NCBI RefSeq assembly: GCF_900099645.1
Contig: NZ_FMTL01000003.1
Coordinates: 310,001 to 374,000 of the forward strand
From: Pseudomonas peli
GTDB taxonomy: Bacteria > Pseudomonadota > Gammaproteobacteria > Pseudomonadales > Pseudomonadaceae
DNA length: 64,000 nt
Reading direction: 5' to 3'
The notes below the pieces were generated by a model. It did no database searches and was not told where the DNA came from. It saw only the letters and a list, made by a program, of their open reading frames with translations. This document shows positions 9,552 to 19,373 of the stretch, piece by piece (within the stretch, counting starts at the first letter, position 1; every line of letters begins with the position of its first letter). Made by a program: the position numbers and the translations under genes.

Positions 9552-10325
9552 TCAGTGATTGCTGGACATGAATTGTTTGCAGCGCGCCGAGTTGGGGTTG
9601 TCGAACACCTGCGCCGGGGAGCCCTGTTCTTCAACCAGGCCCTGATGCAGAAACACCACTTCGCTGGATACCTGACGGGCAAAGCCCATCTCATGGGTGA
9701 CCAGTAGCATGGTGCGGCCTTCTTCAGCGAGTGCGCGGATCACATTAAGCACTTCTTGTACCATCTCCGGGTCGAGGGCCGAGGTCGGCTCATCGAACAG
9801 GATGACTTTTGGCTGCATGGCCAGGGTGCGGGCAATTGCTGCACGTTGCTGCTGGCCGCCGGAAAGCTGATTCGGGTAAACGTGACGCTTGTCGGCAATG
9901 CCGACCTTGGCCAGCAGCGCTTCGGCCATCTCGATGGCTTCGGCCTTGCTCTTGCCGAGCACACGGCGGGGCGCTTCGATGATGTTGTCGAGCACGCTCA
10001 TGTGTGGCCACAGATTGAAATTCTGGAAGACAAAGCCGATCTCGCTGCGCAGGCGATTGATCTGGCGGTTGTCGGCGGCGATCAAATCACCATTCTTCGC
10101 GGCTTTGAGCTTGAGTTCCTCGCCGGCGACAATGATCTGTCCCTTGTGCGGGTTTTCCAGCAAATTGATGCAGCGCAGGAAGGTCGACTTGCCGGAGCCG
10201 GAAGAACCGAGGATGGAAATCACATCGCCGTCGCGAGCGGTGAGGGAGATGCCCTTGAGCACCTCAAGGTCGCCGTAGCGTTTATGCAGGTCGCGTATTT
10301 CCAGCGCGGGCGTGGCCTCGGCCAT
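9552..10325 (-). CDS. Polar amino-acid ABC transporter, ATP-binding subunit (HisP/ArtP type)
   Basis: A 257-residue ATPase with Walker A GSSGSGKST, Q-loop FVFQNFNLWPHM, signature LSGGQQQR, Walker B VILFDEPTSAL and H-loop LVTHEMGFA. The ATG at 10325, with AGAGGA just upstream, is chosen over an upstream in-frame start at 10388. It is the first gene of the ATPase - binding protein - permease - permease operon, and the binding-protein gene starts 19 bases after it. The order matches the importer upstream of mutY-yggX in P. aeruginosa (recalled as PA5152-PA5155). Confidence 0.95.
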   Translation of the reverse strand: MAEATPALEIRDLHKRYGDLEVLKGISLTARDGDVISILGSSGSGKSTFLRCINLLENPHKGQIIVAGEELKLKAAKNGDLIAADNRQINRLRSEIGFVFQNFNLWPHMSVLDNIIEAPRRVLGKSKAEAIEMAEALLAKVGIADKRHVYPNQLSGGQQQRAAIARTLAMQPKVILFDEPTSALDPEMVQEVLNVIRALAEEGRTMLLVTHEMGFARQVSSEVVFLHQGLVEEQGSPAQVFDNPNSARCKQFMSSNH

Positions 10326-10535
10326 GGAGTGTCCTCTTATTCTTCGGGTGCGCTCAGGCGTTGCGTGGCCTTCCTGGCGAGGCGTCAAGCTAGCATAGCG
10401 TTTCGCTGACCGCCAAGCCGTTTACCGGCCAGGGCGTGCTTGCTCGGTCACGCTGTCGCTTGGCTGCAGTTGGCTGTCGCGCGTGCACAATTTCAGTGGG
10501 GCTAATTCAGCGGTTGCCCGGTAAATTTCAGGCAA

Positions 10536-10575
10536 GAAAAAACCCCAAGGAATTTAACTTCACTTGGGGTTTCTC
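10536..10575 (-). terminator. Intrinsic terminator downstream of tRNA-Phe
   Basis: On the minus strand AACCCCAAG and CTTGGGGTT form a nine-pair perfect stem around a 13-base loop, followed by a run of T. It lies eight bases after the CCA of tRNA-Phe and ends that transcript before the ABC operon. Confidence 0.85.
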
Positions 10576-10583
10576 GGTATTTA

Positions 10584-10659
10584 TGGTGCCCAGGGACGGA
10601 ATCGAACCGCCGACACGGGGATTTTCAATCCCCTGCTCTACCGACTGAGCTACCTGGGC
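10584..10659 (-). tRNA. tRNA-Phe (anticodon GAA)
   Basis: Minus-strand cloverleaf: acceptor GCCCAGG with CCTGGGC, D arm TAGCTCAGTCGGTAGAGCA, anticodon stem-loop GGGGATTGAAAATCCCC (anticodon GAA), T arm GGCGGTTCGATTCCGTC, and an encoded CCA end. Total length is 76 bases. Confidence 0.97.
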
Positions 10660-10671
10660 CAACGGGGCGCT

Positions 10672-10729
10672 ATTAGACGGATTTGAAGGGTGGGTGTCAA
10701 GCGTGAGTTTGAAAAATATTTAATTATTA
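10672..10729 (-). promoter_or_regulatory. Strong promoter of tRNA-Phe with UP-like element
   Basis: On the minus strand a perfect -35 TTGACA (10700-10695) is separated by exactly 17 bases from -10 TCTAAT (10677-10672). The mature tRNA start lies 12 bases further. Directly upstream (10711-10729) is an almost pure A/T tract of the kind bound by the RNA polymerase alpha subunit. Confidence 0.8.
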
Positions 10730-10769
10730 CGGGCGGTTAGCTGCGAACGGAGGTTTTGCGGGGGTGTGA

Positions 10770-10801
10770 TGGCCAGCAGGAGTGTTTGTTGCTGCTGGCC
10801 A
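10770..10801 (-). repeat. Perfect 10-bp stem-loop just after yggX
   Basis: TGGCCAGCAG (10770-10779) and CTGCTGGCCA (10792-10801) pair perfectly around a 12-base loop. On the minus strand the hairpin starts 12 bases after the yggX stop and has no T-run. It may protect the mRNA 3' end or act as a weak terminator. Confidence 0.6.
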
Positions 10802-10812
10802 ATGTGCAGCTG

Positions 10813-11085
10813 TTACGCGCTGGGCGGTACGTAGCCGTCGGCTTGGGCGTATTCCTCGCCGGAGAGGAATTTGTCCATCTCGACCTGGAGGAATTTGCGG
10901 TCTTCGGCGTTCATCATGTTCAGGCGACGTTCGTTGATCAGCAGGGTCTGGTGCTTCTGCCATTCGTCCCAGGCTTGCTTGGATACGTTGTTGAAGATGT
11001 CCTCACCTTTGGCACCTGGGTAGGGCGGGCGGTCCAGGCCGGGGAGTTCCTGCTTGTGTTTGCGGCACTGTACGGTGCGGGTCAT
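10813..11085 (-). CDS. yggX: YggX family Fe(II)-trafficking / oxidative damage protection protein
   Basis: Small cytosolic protein of 90 residues. It shows the conserved N-terminal Cys ([11 protein letters not shown]), PPYPGAKG, and the family core [20 protein letters not shown]. In enteric bacteria YggX protects iron-sulfur clusters against oxidative damage, and yggX lies beside mutY, as here. The ATG overlaps the mutY stop by four bases, so it is made from the asmA-mutY-yggX transcript. Pairing it with an Fe-S repair glycosylase fits its role. Confidence 0.95.
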   Translation of the reverse strand: MTRTVQCRKHKQELPGLDRPPYPGAKGEDIFNNVSKQAWDEWQKHQTLLINERRLNMMNAEDRKFLQVEMDKFLSGEEYAQADGYVPPSA

Positions 11086-12155
11086 GGCGTTTCTCCAGTA
11101 TTTGCTGCGAGTGCATCGGCCGCGCGCTTCAGCAGTTTCTTCACTGGGGCGGCGAGGCCCAGGCGCGGCGGGGTGGCGAGGTTATACCAGAGCCAGTCAA
11201 CCTCGGCCACGGCAGCAGGCGCGGCGTCGACCTGCACCAGCCAGGGCTCTATGGCCAGCTGAAAGTGGCTGAAGGTGTGGGTCAGGCCGCTCAGCTCGCG
11301 TTGTGCGCCGAGCTGCAAACCGTGTTGGCTGGCCAAGCTGTTGATAGCATTCGCATGCTCCAGCTCTGGCAGGCTCCACAAGCCGCCCCAGAGGCCGCTT
11401 GAAGGGCGCCGGTAAAGCAGCACCTCGCCGTTGCGGTTGGCGAAGATCGGCATCAGCGTGCGTTTCTGCGGCAGCGCCTTGCGCGGCTTAGGGATTGGGT
11501 AGCGGATTTCCAGGCCGAGTAGGTGCGCCTGGCAGCCACTTTTCAGCGGGCATAACAGGCAGCTGGGTTTGCTGCGGGTACACAGGGTGGCGCCTAGATC
11601 CATCATCGCCTGGGTGTAATGGTTGACTCTGGCGTGCGGGGTATAGCGCTCGGCTACATCCCACAGCTGTTTCGCCACCTTTGGCTCGCCGGGATAGCCT
11701 TCCTGCGCCACGTAGCGCGCCAGGACGCGTTTGACGTTACCGTCGAGGATCGGTGCACGCAGGCCCATGCTCAGGCTGGCGATGGCTCCGGCGGTAGAGC
11801 GGCCGATGCCGGGAAGTTCGGTGAGCTGGTCGACATCGCAGGGGAAGTCGCCGGCATGTTCGCGCATCACGATCTGCGCGGTCTTTTGCAGGTTGCGCGC
11901 GCGAGTGTAGTAACCGAGGCCTGCCCACAGGTGCAGCACTTCGTCTTCCGGTGCTGCGGCCAGGTCATTTACCGTCGGCAATGCGGCCATAAAACGGTCG
12001 AAATAACCGAGCACGGTGCTGACCTGGGTTTGCTGCAGCATGATCTCCGAGACCCAGACACGGTAAGGCGTTATGCCCTGTTGCCAGGGCAGATCCTTGC
12101 GCCCGTGGCTGTCGTACCAATTCAGTACTGCGTCAGAAAATTGCTCGGGGCTCAT
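11082..12155 (-). CDS. mutY: A/G-specific adenine DNA glycosylase
   Basis: Removes adenine mispaired with 8-oxoguanine. The 357-residue protein has the helix-hairpin-helix [17 protein letters not shown] with the downstream catalytic Asp ([10 protein letters not shown]). It also has the four-Cys iron-sulfur loop C-x6-C-x2-C-x5-C ([17 protein letters not shown]) and a C-terminal NUDIX-like domain (from about residue 230) that recognises 8-oxoG. It overlaps the AsmA-like gene upstream and yggX downstream by four bases each. Confidence 0.97.
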   Translation of the reverse strand: MSPEQFSDAVLNWYDSHGRKDLPWQQGITPYRVWVSEIMLQQTQVSTVLGYFDRFMAALPTVNDLAAAPEDEVLHLWAGLGYYTRARNLQKTAQIVMREHAGDFPCDVDQLTELPGIGRSTAGAIASLSMGLRAPILDGNVKRVLARYVAQEGYPGEPKVAKQLWDVAERYTPHARVNHYTQAMMDLGATLCTRSKPSCLLCPLKSGCQAHLLGLEIRYPIPKPRKALPQKRTLMPIFANRNGEVLLYRRPSSGLWGGLWSLPELEHANAINSLASQHGLQLGAQRELSGLTHTFSHFQLAIEPWLVQVDAAPAAVAEVDWLWYNLATPPRLGLAAPVKKLLKRAADALAANTGETP

Positions 12156-14386
12156 CGGTTGAACAGGCCTTTGAGTGCATCTTTCAGCTCGGGGCTGACT
12201 TTATCGCCGAGTTTTTCTTCAATCTTCTCATTGAGCTTGTTGCCGGCGAGTTTGGCGGCGACCTTACCCAGACCGTCCTGGTCCAGGCGGCAGGCCTTGC
12301 CGCCCATCTCCAGCGGGCCACGGCAGCGTACTGGCCATTCGATACCGACATAGCGCTCGTTGACCTGGCAGGCCGGGTCAGGCATTTCGCGTTGATCGCC
12401 AGTGATGGTGATGCCGGCGCGGTAGTCGAGGCCGAGGATACGCAGGTCCAAATCGCCATTGCCGCTGACCGCCAGGCCCGGAATAACGGCCTTGAGGTCG
12501 GGGTTGTGGGCCACACCGTTGCGCAGAATCAGGCTGCCTTGCAGGGTCTCGAAGGGTGTGTCCTTGCCGCGTGGGTCGCTGCTCAGGGATTTGCGGTTGA
12601 GCGTGGCGATGCCGCGGCACAGTTGCTGTTCCAGGTTGGCGTCGACCAGCACGCCGTCGTTGAGTAGGAAGCTGGCCTCGCCCGTCAGTCCGTCGATCCA
12701 GGCGCGCTGGCTGTTGCCGCTGGTGGTCAGGTTGGTGTTGAGGTCCAGCAGGCCTTTGACCGGTGACGGCTGATCGGGCTTTTTCAGGAACGGCTCAACC
12801 GGGATGCTGCTGAGGTTTTTCTGCACGCTAAGCAGCGGCACGGCCGGGCGCACGTCGATGCTGGCCTTGGCGTCGAAGCTGCCGTTACCGATGTTGCCGC
12901 GCACATCCTGCAGCGTCAGCAGGCCGCCTTTGCTCTGTGCCTTGACGCTGAAGTTATTGATCGCTTGTTGCTGAGCTGTGAGCTGGTCCAGGCCAATATC
13001 GAGCTGCATGTCGAGCTTGCGCAGTGTCTCGATCGGCAGTACTTCGCTGCTGCTCCAGGCGTGCTGGGTCGGTGCGTCGGGTAATGGTGTGCTGCCACTC
13101 TGTCCGGCACTGGCGACGCTGGCTTTGACCTCGGCTTTGCGGGCGGCGCCAGCGTCCTTGGCATCCTTGGAGGGCGCGGGCAGGTAACGGTCGAGGTTCA
13201 GTTGGTCGCCCTTGAGTTGCACGCGCAGGGTCTGTTTGGCGAAGTCGGCTACCGCCAGTTGCCCGCTGAAGTGGCTGTCATCCAGGGTCAGCTTGAGGTC
13301 TTCGAAGGTCAGGCTGTTATCGGTGCCGCTGAGGCGGGTGACCAGTTCAAATTGGTTGAGGGTCTTGTCGTCATTCATCGGCGGCAGTTTCTGGCCGATG
13401 GTGGCGAGGAACTCGCGCAGGTTGAGTGGGGCAATCGACAGGCCGCCGCTGAGTTTTGGCTGCTTGTCGAGGTCGCGGACTTTCAACTCGCCGAGGGCGC
13501 GCAACTGGTTGCCGGAGAGCTTCAGGCCGTTCCATTCGGCAACTTGAGCGGCCAGATCAACTAAAAGCTGGCCCTGTGCCGAGTAGGTCAGGGTCTGGCC
13601 GTCGAAGGGCTCGCCGGAGACCTCCCCGGAGAACTTGGCGTCTTCCAGTTGATAGCGCTTGAGCGCGCGGTCGAAGCGCAGTTCGCCTTGCAGCTCGCTG
13701 CGTGCGCGCAGTACCGGTTTGTTGAGGCCGAAGAAGGCGCTGAGTTTGACCGGGATGCTCGCGCCTTCGCGTATCGCGCCGGTGGTCAGCTGGATGCTCT
13801 CGGCGCTGAATTGCTGGCCTTTCTGTGCGTCGTGGTAGTCGATGCGCGCGCTGTTGACGATCAGGCTGTCGATATCCAGTTTCAACGGCTGGCTGCTTTC
13901 GCCTGGCTCGGTGGCTGGGCTGTCGGTCTGTGCGCTATCGGTGCTCGGTGCTTGGGCGTCGGGTGTTGCAGTCGTGGCACTGGCCGGTTTGCCGACATCT
14001 TCCCAGTTGCTGCGGCCTTTCTCGTCGCGCTGCAGGTTGAGGTTGAGGCCATCAATGCGGATGTCGCTCATCTGCACTTCTTTGTGCAGCAGCGGCAGCA
14101 CGCGTACCGACAGGCCGAGCAGGCGCAGATCGGCGAACGGTTTGTCCGGAGTGCTGACGCTCGCGAGGGTGGCGTCGGTCAGCTCCAGGCCGAGCCAGGG
14201 GAACAGGCTCCAGCCGATATCGCCCTTGAGGGTCAGCTCCAGGTTGGCCTTGTCGCGGGCAAGCTGGCGAATTTCATCTTTGTAATCGTTGGGATCGAAC
14301 AGGTGGGTAAGGGCAAAGCCCAGCGCCACGATGATCAGCAAGAGCCCGAGAAAAAACAGGCCGAGAATTTTGCCGAGCGCTTTCAT
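12152..14386 (-). CDS. AsmA family protein
   Basis: A 744-residue envelope protein with an N-terminal membrane anchor (residues 5-28, [19 protein letters not shown]). The [21 protein letters not shown] start and [17 protein letters not shown] motif are characteristic of AsmA. A Thr/Ser/Pro-rich linker lies at about residues 140-165, and the C-terminal half has the repeating beta structure of this chorein-like family, implicated in phospholipid transport to the outer membrane. The ATG at 14386, after AAGGA, places the anchor at the N-terminus; the in-frame ATG at 14428 is less likely. It is first in the asmA-mutY-yggX operon. A minus-strand -10-like TATACT lies at 14446-14441. Confidence 0.92.
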   Translation of the reverse strand: MKALGKILGLFFLGLLLIIVALGFALTHLFDPNDYKDEIRQLARDKANLELTLKGDIGWSLFPWLGLELTDATLASVSTPDKPFADLRLLGLSVRVLPLLHKEVQMSDIRIDGLNLNLQRDEKGRSNWEDVGKPASATTATPDAQAPSTDSAQTDSPATEPGESSQPLKLDIDSLIVNSARIDYHDAQKGQQFSAESIQLTTGAIREGASIPVKLSAFFGLNKPVLRARSELQGELRFDRALKRYQLEDAKFSGEVSGEPFDGQTLTYSAQGQLLVDLAAQVAEWNGLKLSGNQLRALGELKVRDLDKQPKLSGGLSIAPLNLREFLATIGQKLPPMNDDKTLNQFELVTRLSGTDNSLTFEDLKLTLDDSHFSGQLAVADFAKQTLRVQLKGDQLNLDRYLPAPSKDAKDAGAARKAEVKASVASAGQSGSTPLPDAPTQHAWSSSEVLPIETLRKLDMQLDIGLDQLTAQQQAINNFSVKAQSKGGLLTLQDVRGNIGNGSFDAKASIDVRPAVPLLSVQKNLSSIPVEPFLKKPDQPSPVKGLLDLNTNLTTSGNSQRAWIDGLTGEASFLLNDGVLVDANLEQQLCRGIATLNRKSLSSDPRGKDTPFETLQGSLILRNGVAHNPDLKAVIPGLAVSGNGDLDLRILGLDYRAGITITGDQREMPDPACQVNERYVGIEWPVRCRGPLEMGGKACRLDQDGLGKVAAKLAGNKLNEKIEEKLGDKVSPELKDALKGLFNR

Positions 14387-14762
14387 GTGCGAATCCTTGT
14401 TTCGAAACGGGATGGTGAAGAGCTGCAATTCGAGCCGGCGAGTATAGCGCCAGCGTTTTTACCATGACCGCCGACAGTCCCGTTTAAGCGGTGATTTTGC
14501 AAGCGGCTTTTGCAGGTGCGTAGCGTGGCTGGCTCTGGTCGGGCCCGTCGCACCTGGGCTTTCTAACCGTCTGCTCTGGCAGTTGGATAGGCAAGTTGGG
14601 GGCCGGTTCCCTGCTCGGGGTGAGTTTCCCCACGCGCTCGCGCAGGCTGCGAGGCTTCGGTTGGGCCAATAGTCTGTGCCTCTGATCGCCGCCGGTAGCC
14701 GCCCAGGCGGATGCCCGCCTATAATGCCAGCCTTTTTCCGTGGGCAATTTCTGGAGCTGGTG
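14387..14762. promoter_or_regulatory. Divergent intergenic region with hisB promoter
   Basis: This is 376 bases between the AsmA-like gene and hisB. A TATAAT box at 14720-14725 lies 37 bases before hisB, with no good -35, which suggests an activator or extended contacts. A small hairpin, AGGCGG with CCGCCT, lies just upstream of the box. No attenuator-like leader peptide with a His run is seen. The rest shows nothing recognisable. Confidence 0.5.
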
Positions 14763-15356
14763 ATGGCCGAACGTACGGCATCCGTCGAGCGCAATACCCT
14801 GGAGACCCAGATCAAGGTCTCGATCAACCTGGATGGGACTGGTAAGGCCAAGTTCGATATTGGCGTACCGTTCCTTGAGCACATGCTCGATCAGATCGCC
14901 CGTCACGGCCTGATCGATCTGGATATCCAGTGCAAGGGCGACCTGCATATCGATGACCACCACACCGTGGAAGACGTTGGCATCACTCTTGGGCAGGCCT
15001 TTACCCAGGCCATCGGCGACAAGAAGGGCATGACTCGTTACGGCCATTCCTACGTGCCGCTGGATGAAGCGCTGTCGCGCGTGGTGATCGACTTCTCTGG
15101 CCGTCCAGGCCTGCAGATGCACGTGCCATTCACCCGCGCGGTGGTTGGCGGTTTCGACGTGGACCTGTTCCAGGAGTTCTTCCAGGGCTTCGTCAACCAC
15201 GCCCTGGTCAGCCTGCACATCGACAACCTGCGCGGCACCAACACCCACCACCAGATCGAAACCGTGTTCAAAGCGTTCGGCCGCGCGCTGCGCATGGCGG
15301 TGACGCTGGACGAGCGTATGGCCGGGCAGATGCCGTCGACCAAGGGCTGCCTGTAA
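14763..15356 (+). CDS. hisB: Imidazoleglycerol-phosphate dehydratase
   Basis: Seventh reaction class of histidine synthesis: IGP to imidazole-acetol phosphate. The 197-residue monofunctional form, as usual in Pseudomonas, lacks the histidinol phosphatase domain found in E. coli. Metal-binding motifs [11 protein letters not shown] and [15 protein letters not shown] are both present. The ATG at 14763 is preceded by GGAGCTGG and gives the conserved start [15 protein letters not shown]. The stop is immediately followed by the hisH ATG. Confidence 0.97.
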   Translation: MAERTASVERNTLETQIKVSINLDGTGKAKFDIGVPFLEHMLDQIARHGLIDLDIQCKGDLHIDDHHTVEDVGITLGQAFTQAIGDKKGMTRYGHSYVPLDEALSRVVIDFSGRPGLQMHVPFTRAVVGGFDVDLFQEFFQGFVNHALVSLHIDNLRGTNTHHQIETVFKAFGRALRMAVTLDERMAGQMPSTKGCL

Positions 15357-15995
15357 ATGCAGACAGTTGCAGTAATCGACTACGGCATGGGCAACCTGCA
15401 CTCGGTGGCCAAGGCCCTGGAGCACGTCGGTGCCGGCAAGGTGCTGGTGACCAGTGATGCCCAGGTGATTCGCGAAGCCGACCGCGTGGTATTCCCCGGT
15501 GTGGGCGCGATCCGCGATTGCATGGCCGAGATCAAGCGCTTGGGCTTCGACAGCCTGGTGCGTGAAGTCAGCGCGGATCGGCCGTTTCTCGGCATCTGTG
15601 TGGGCATGCAGGCGCTGCTGGAGCACAGCGAAGAGAACGATGGCGTCGATTGCATTGGTCTGTTCCCCGGCAAAGTGCGCTTCTTCGGCAAGGACATGGT
15701 TGAAGACGGCGAGCCGCTGAAGGTGCCACACATGGGCTGGAACGAGGTGGCGCAGTCGGTCAAACACCCGCTGTGGCACAACATTCCGGACCTGGCGCGT
15801 TTCTACTTCGTGCATAGCTATTACATCGAGGCTGGCAACCCCAAGCAGGTGGTCGGTCGTGGCCATTACGGCAAGGACTTCGCCGCGGCGCTGGCTGAAG
15901 GCTCGCGTTTTGCCGTGCAGTTCCACCCGGAAAAGAGCCATACCCATGGCCTGCAGCTGCTGCAGAACTTCGCCGCCTGGGATGGCCGCTGGTAA
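15357..15995 (+). CDS. hisH: Imidazole glycerol phosphate synthase, glutaminase subunit
   Basis: Supplies ammonia from glutamine to HisF. The 212-residue class I amidotransferase has nucleophile Cys in [13 protein letters not shown] and catalytic His/Glu in VQFHPEKSH. The start [17 protein letters not shown] is typical. It directly abuts hisB, and the next gene starts at the base after its stop, so the block is transcribed together. Confidence 0.97.
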   Translation: MQTVAVIDYGMGNLHSVAKALEHVGAGKVLVTSDAQVIREADRVVFPGVGAIRDCMAEIKRLGFDSLVREVSADRPFLGICVGMQALLEHSEENDGVDCIGLFPGKVRFFGKDMVEDGEPLKVPHMGWNEVAQSVKHPLWHNIPDLARFYFVHSYYIEAGNPKQVVGRGHYGKDFAAALAEGSRFAVQFHPEKSHTHGLQLLQNFAAWDGRW

Positions 15996-16256
15996 ATGAG
16001 CCGAGGCAAGGCGAAACCGCCGATCATGACCTTGAGTGCCGAGCAGGAGCGTGAAGCCTGCCTGGCGCTCAAACGGTTCATGGCCGAGCGCTTTGAGCTG
16101 GAGCTGGGCAGTTTCGAGGCCGCTGAGGTGCTCGAACTGTTTGCCCGCGAGATTGCACCGCACTACTACAACCGGGCGATTTTTGATGTGCAGACTCACC
16201 TGAAAGAACGGTTCGAGAGCATCGAAAGCGACCTCTGGGCACTCGAAAAGAGCTGA
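15996..16256 (+). CDS. DUF2164 family protein
   Basis: An 86-residue soluble protein, IMTLSAEQEREACLALKRFM...HYYNRAIFDVQ, which is the DUF2164 pattern; the function is unknown. It is inserted between hisH and hisA with no gap to hisH. The same placement occurs in other pseudomonads. Position alone does not prove a role in histidine synthesis. Confidence 0.85.
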   Translation: MSRGKAKPPIMTLSAEQEREACLALKRFMAERFELELGSFEAAEVLELFAREIAPHYYNRAIFDVQTHLKERFESIESDLWALEKS

Positions 16257-16292
16257 CCCACCGAATTCACACGACTTGAGCAGGTTCAACCG

Positions 16293-17030
16293 ATGCTGAT
16301 TATCCCCGCTATCGATCTGAAGGACGGCGCCTGCGTGCGTCTGCGCCAAGGCCGCATGGAAGACTCAACGGTGTTTTCCGATGACCCGGTGAGCATGGCG
16401 GCCAAGTGGGTTGAGGGAGGTTGCCGCCGTCTGCACCTGGTTGACCTCAACGGTGCCTTCGAAGGTCAGCCGGTCAACGGCGAAGTGGTCACGGCCATCG
16501 CCAAGCGCTACCCGACCCTGCCGATCCAGATTGGCGGTGGCATCCGCACCCTGGAAACCATCGAGCACTACGTACGCGCTGGCGTCAGCTACGTGATCAT
16601 CGGCACCAAGGCGGTGAAAGATCCGCAGTTTGTCACCGATGCCTGCAAAGCCTTCCCCGGCAAAGTGATCGTCGGCCTGGACGCCAAAGATGGCTTCGTC
16701 GCCACCGACGGCTGGGCGGAAGTGTCGACCGTGCAGGCCACTGATTTGGCCAAGCGTTTCGAGGCTGATGGTGTCTCGGCCATCGTTTATACCGACATCG
16801 CTAAAGACGGCATGATGCAGGGCTGCAACATCGAAGCTACGGCGGCCCTGGCGGCGGCCAGCCGTATCCCGGTGATCGCCTCCGGCGGCATTCATAACCT
16901 GGGCGATATCGAGAAGCTGCTGCTGGCGCGTTCGCCCGGCATCATCGGCGCCATCACCGGCCGTGCCATCTATGAAGGCACCTTGGATGTGGCTGAAGCG
17001 CAGACCTTCTGCGACAACTTCAAGGGCTGA
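16293..17030 (+). CDS. hisA: ProFAR isomerase
   Basis: Isomerises the aminoaldose ProFAR to the ketose PRFAR. The 245-residue phosphate-binding TIM barrel has the N-terminal catalytic Asp in [15 protein letters not shown], the second catalytic Asp in [15 protein letters not shown], and phosphate loops IQIGGGIR and [12 protein letters not shown]. It stands 36 bases after the DUF2164 gene and 63 bases before hisF. Confidence 0.97.
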   Translation: MLIIPAIDLKDGACVRLRQGRMEDSTVFSDDPVSMAAKWVEGGCRRLHLVDLNGAFEGQPVNGEVVTAIAKRYPTLPIQIGGGIRTLETIEHYVRAGVSYVIIGTKAVKDPQFVTDACKAFPGKVIVGLDAKDGFVATDGWAEVSTVQATDLAKRFEADGVSAIVYTDIAKDGMMQGCNIEATAALAAASRIPVIASGGIHNLGDIEKLLLARSPGIIGAITGRAIYEGTLDVAEAQTFCDNFKG

Positions 17031-17093
17031 TTCGTCTGCTCTGGCGGTGCGCGCCGCCTGGGCGGCCCCGCGATACCCTACGGAAATACCGAT

Positions 17094-17864
17094 ATGGCAC
17101 TGGCTAAACGCATCATCCCCTGCCTCGACGTGGACAACGGCCGCGTGGTCAAGGGTGTCCAGTTCGAGAATATCCGCGACGCCGGTGACCCGGTGGAAAT
17201 CGCCCGGCGTTACGACGAACAGGGTGCTGACGAGATTACCTTTCTCGACATCACCGCCAGCGTCGACGGCCGCGACACCACGCTGCACACCGTCGAGCGC
17301 ATGGCCAGCCAGGTGTTTATCCCGCTGACTGTCGGTGGCGGCGTGCGCACCGTGCAGGACATCCGCAACCTGCTGAATGCCGGCGCGGACAAGGTGTCGA
17401 TTAACACCGCTGCTGTGTTTACCCCGGAGTTTGTCGGTGAAGCGGCCTCACGCTTCGGCTCGCAGTGCATTGTCGTGGCCATCGACGCGAAGAAAGTTTC
17501 CAAGCCGGGCGAAGCGCCGCGCTGGGAAATCTTCACTCATGGCGGGCGCAAGCCCACCGGCCTTGATGCGGTGCTCTGGGCCAAGAAGATGGAAGACCTC
17601 GGCGCCGGCGAAATCCTCCTGACCAGCATGGATCAGGATGGCGTTAAAAGCGGCTACGACCTGGGCGTGACCCGCGCCATCAGTGAAATGGTTGGCATCC
17701 CGGTGATCGCCTCCGGTGGCGTCGGCAACCTGCAGCACCTGGCTGACGGCATCATCGAAGGCAAAGCAGCGGCCGTACTGGCGGCGAGCATCTTCCACTT
17801 CGGTGAATACACCGTGCCGGAAGCCAAAGCCTACATGGCCGCTCGCGGGATTGTCGTGCGCTAA
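17094..17864 (+). CDS. hisF: Imidazole glycerol phosphate synthase, cyclase subunit
   Basis: Uses ammonia from HisH to convert PRFAR to IGP and AICAR. The 256-residue TIM barrel has the catalytic Asp in [19 protein letters not shown] and the second Asp in [16 protein letters not shown], plus [13 protein letters not shown]. It is homologous to HisA and closes the his block. A weak stem (CTCGCTG/CAGCGAG) follows the stop, with no T-run. Confidence 0.97.
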   Translation: MALAKRIIPCLDVDNGRVVKGVQFENIRDAGDPVEIARRYDEQGADEITFLDITASVDGRDTTLHTVERMASQVFIPLTVGGGVRTVQDIRNLLNAGADKVSINTAAVFTPEFVGEAASRFGSQCIVVAIDAKKVSKPGEAPRWEIFTHGGRKPTGLDAVLWAKKMEDLGAGEILLTSMDQDGVKSGYDLGVTRAISEMVGIPVIASGGVGNLQHLADGIIEGKAAAVLAASIFHFGEYTVPEAKAYMAARGIVVR

Positions 17865-18076
17865 ACCTCGCTGGCCGGCAGCCCTGTCAGCGAGTTGGCA
17901 GGTCAGTGAGCGTTGCTACCTTGTGCGAAGGGGCAACGAGTTGTGCGCCAGCGTCACCCCGTAAGCCGTTTCCCGTAAGGGCTGTTCAAACCGCTGCGCA
18001 TCGCACTCAATGCCGTACGTTTGCCGTGCGCGTATGACGATTGTTGTGACTGCCCTGAATCAAAGCTGGATTAGAC

Positions 18077-19030
18077 ATGCAAGTTGATGCTGTTATTACT
18101 TGGGTTGATGGAGGCGACGCTAATTGGCGGGCCAAGCGTGAATATCACTCAGGTGAACCGCACCAAGACTTTCTGCCCTTTGCCAACGGCGAGGGCCGCT
18201 ATCGAGATAACGACGATTTGTTGTTTTTGCTTCGCTCGATGGAGCAGTTCTGGGGCATAGACGGCAACATCTTTATTGTCACCGATCAGCAAGTACCGGG
18301 CTTTATCGCGGAGCACCCTCGGCTGCGCATCGTTGACCATTCGCAGATTCTGGATGCGCGCTATCTTCCGACATTCTCATCCCGGGCGATCGAATCGGCG
18401 CTGCACCATATCCCCGACCTAGCGGAACACTTCGTTTCATTCAACGATGATCAAATGCTAACCCGGCATGTTCAGCCCAAAGACTTTTTCAGCGCGGTTG
18501 GCGCTATGGTGTTCTTAACCCGAGAGGCTATTCCAACCAGTGATGCCGATCTACAGCTGTCGGGTCATAACGATGCCAGTAACGCGCGGCACTGGATGCA
18601 AAAAAACTATGGTGCATCGAGCATCGCGTTCATCCCTGAGCACGCCCCCAAAGGCATTCGTAAGAGCTGGATGATGGAGCTTGAAGCGGCGCACCCTGAT
18701 ATTTTCGACGAGGTCCGTCAGGAAAAATTCAGGCGTAGGACAGGTCAAAGCATCCTGGCTAATTTATACCTTGATTGGTGTGCGACCCATGGGCGAGCAG
18801 ATATTGACTGGGAGCAGTGCCGCTACCTGTTCACCGATGATGTGGAGAATGACCGGGTGGCGTCGCTGCTTGACTCGCTCGGGCGTCATCTATGCATCTG
18901 CATCAACGACACGACTGACGACCGCTCAGACATCGCAAAAATGCGCGATAAGCTGGATCGAATACGCACAGAGCTGTTCCCGCGCCCGAGTTACTTTGAG
19001 TCATCACGCGGCTCCGCATCTGTTAGCTAA
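18077..19030 (+). CDS. Stealth family sugar-phosphate transferase
   Basis: A 317-residue protein with the conserved regions of Stealth proteins. CR1 is DAVITWVDGGDANW at the N-terminus. CR2 is RYRDNDDLLFLLRSMEQFWG followed by PTFSSRAIESALHHIPDL and FVSFNDDQML. A CR3-like stretch is APKGIRKSWMMELE. Such enzymes move sugar-1-phosphate onto glycans, as in bacterial capsule polymerases and the animal GlcNAc-1-phosphotransferase. No signal peptide or membrane segment is seen, so it acts in the cytosol. It stands alone, without capsule, transport or lipid-carrier genes. A sampled row (18181-18240) is about 52 percent GC against about 63 in hisF, suggesting transfer. Confidence 0.82.
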   Translation: MQVDAVITWVDGGDANWRAKREYHSGEPHQDFLPFANGEGRYRDNDDLLFLLRSMEQFWGIDGNIFIVTDQQVPGFIAEHPRLRIVDHSQILDARYLPTFSSRAIESALHHIPDLAEHFVSFNDDQMLTRHVQPKDFFSAVGAMVFLTREAIPTSDADLQLSGHNDASNARHWMQKNYGASSIAFIPEHAPKGIRKSWMMELEAAHPDIFDEVRQEKFRRRTGQSILANLYLDWCATHGRADIDWEQCRYLFTDDVENDRVASLLDSLGRHLCICINDTTDDRSDIAKMRDKLDRIRTELFPRPSYFESSRGSASVS

Positions 19031-19246
19031 TAAGCTCGCGCACCCTCAGATGTAATCGCGCCTTTATGGTCCCTAGTTGCGTAGACACCCCCAAACCTCA
19101 TCATGTGCCGCCGCTAGGCGGAGCTACAAATACGCCCGCGTGCCCCCACTCATTTAAAAACGAAGCAATTTAACGGCTAGCTCTGCGATGTCTACATGTG
19201 GCCGCTGGTTTGGGCCTATCAACAGGCAGCCCTGCTGACCACTGCT

Positions 19247-19282
19247 GCGGGCGAGTCGACAGCAAAATGTCGACTCGCCCGC
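19247..19282. repeat. Perfect 15-bp inverted repeat in the 343-base gap after the Stealth gene
   Basis: GCGGGCGAGTCGACA (19247-19261) and TGTCGACTCGCCCGC (19268-19282) pair without mismatch around the loop GCAAAA. On the plus strand TAAAAT follows, but there is no T-run. A lone TTGACA lies at 19308-19313 and a TATAAA at 19343-19348, too far apart (29 bases) to form one promoter. The rest of the gap (19031-19373) shows nothing recognisable. Confidence 0.75.
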
Positions 19283-19373
19283 TAAAATCAGATTGTCTGC
19301 GTTCGGGTTGACACATTCAGCATCCCGCAGCGCCCCTCTTTCTATAAATGGCATTTCCAAACACGGAGTTCTT

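Noticed and set aside
10494..10510. NtrC-like site (GCAC-AATTTCA-GTGG) upstream of the ABC importer
   Set aside because: Only a partial match, with no -24/-12 promoter nearby; too weak to report as a site.
14484..16349. 621-codon open frame on the minus strand opposite hisB-hisH
   Set aside because: It is the antisense shadow of two unmistakable his genes in GC-rich DNA. No domain is recognised and the composition is rich in His, Gln and Val, as expected for such shadows.
17865..18076. Mobile element remains or a CRISPR array around the Stealth gene
   Set aside because: No transposase fragment, target duplication or repeat-spacer pattern is visible here or anywhere else in the window. Only an isolated 8-base direct repeat (CCCGTAAG) occurs.
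19308..19348. TTGACA/TATAAA as one sigma-70 promoter for the first binding protein
   Set aside because: The spacer would be 29 bases, far outside the usable range.
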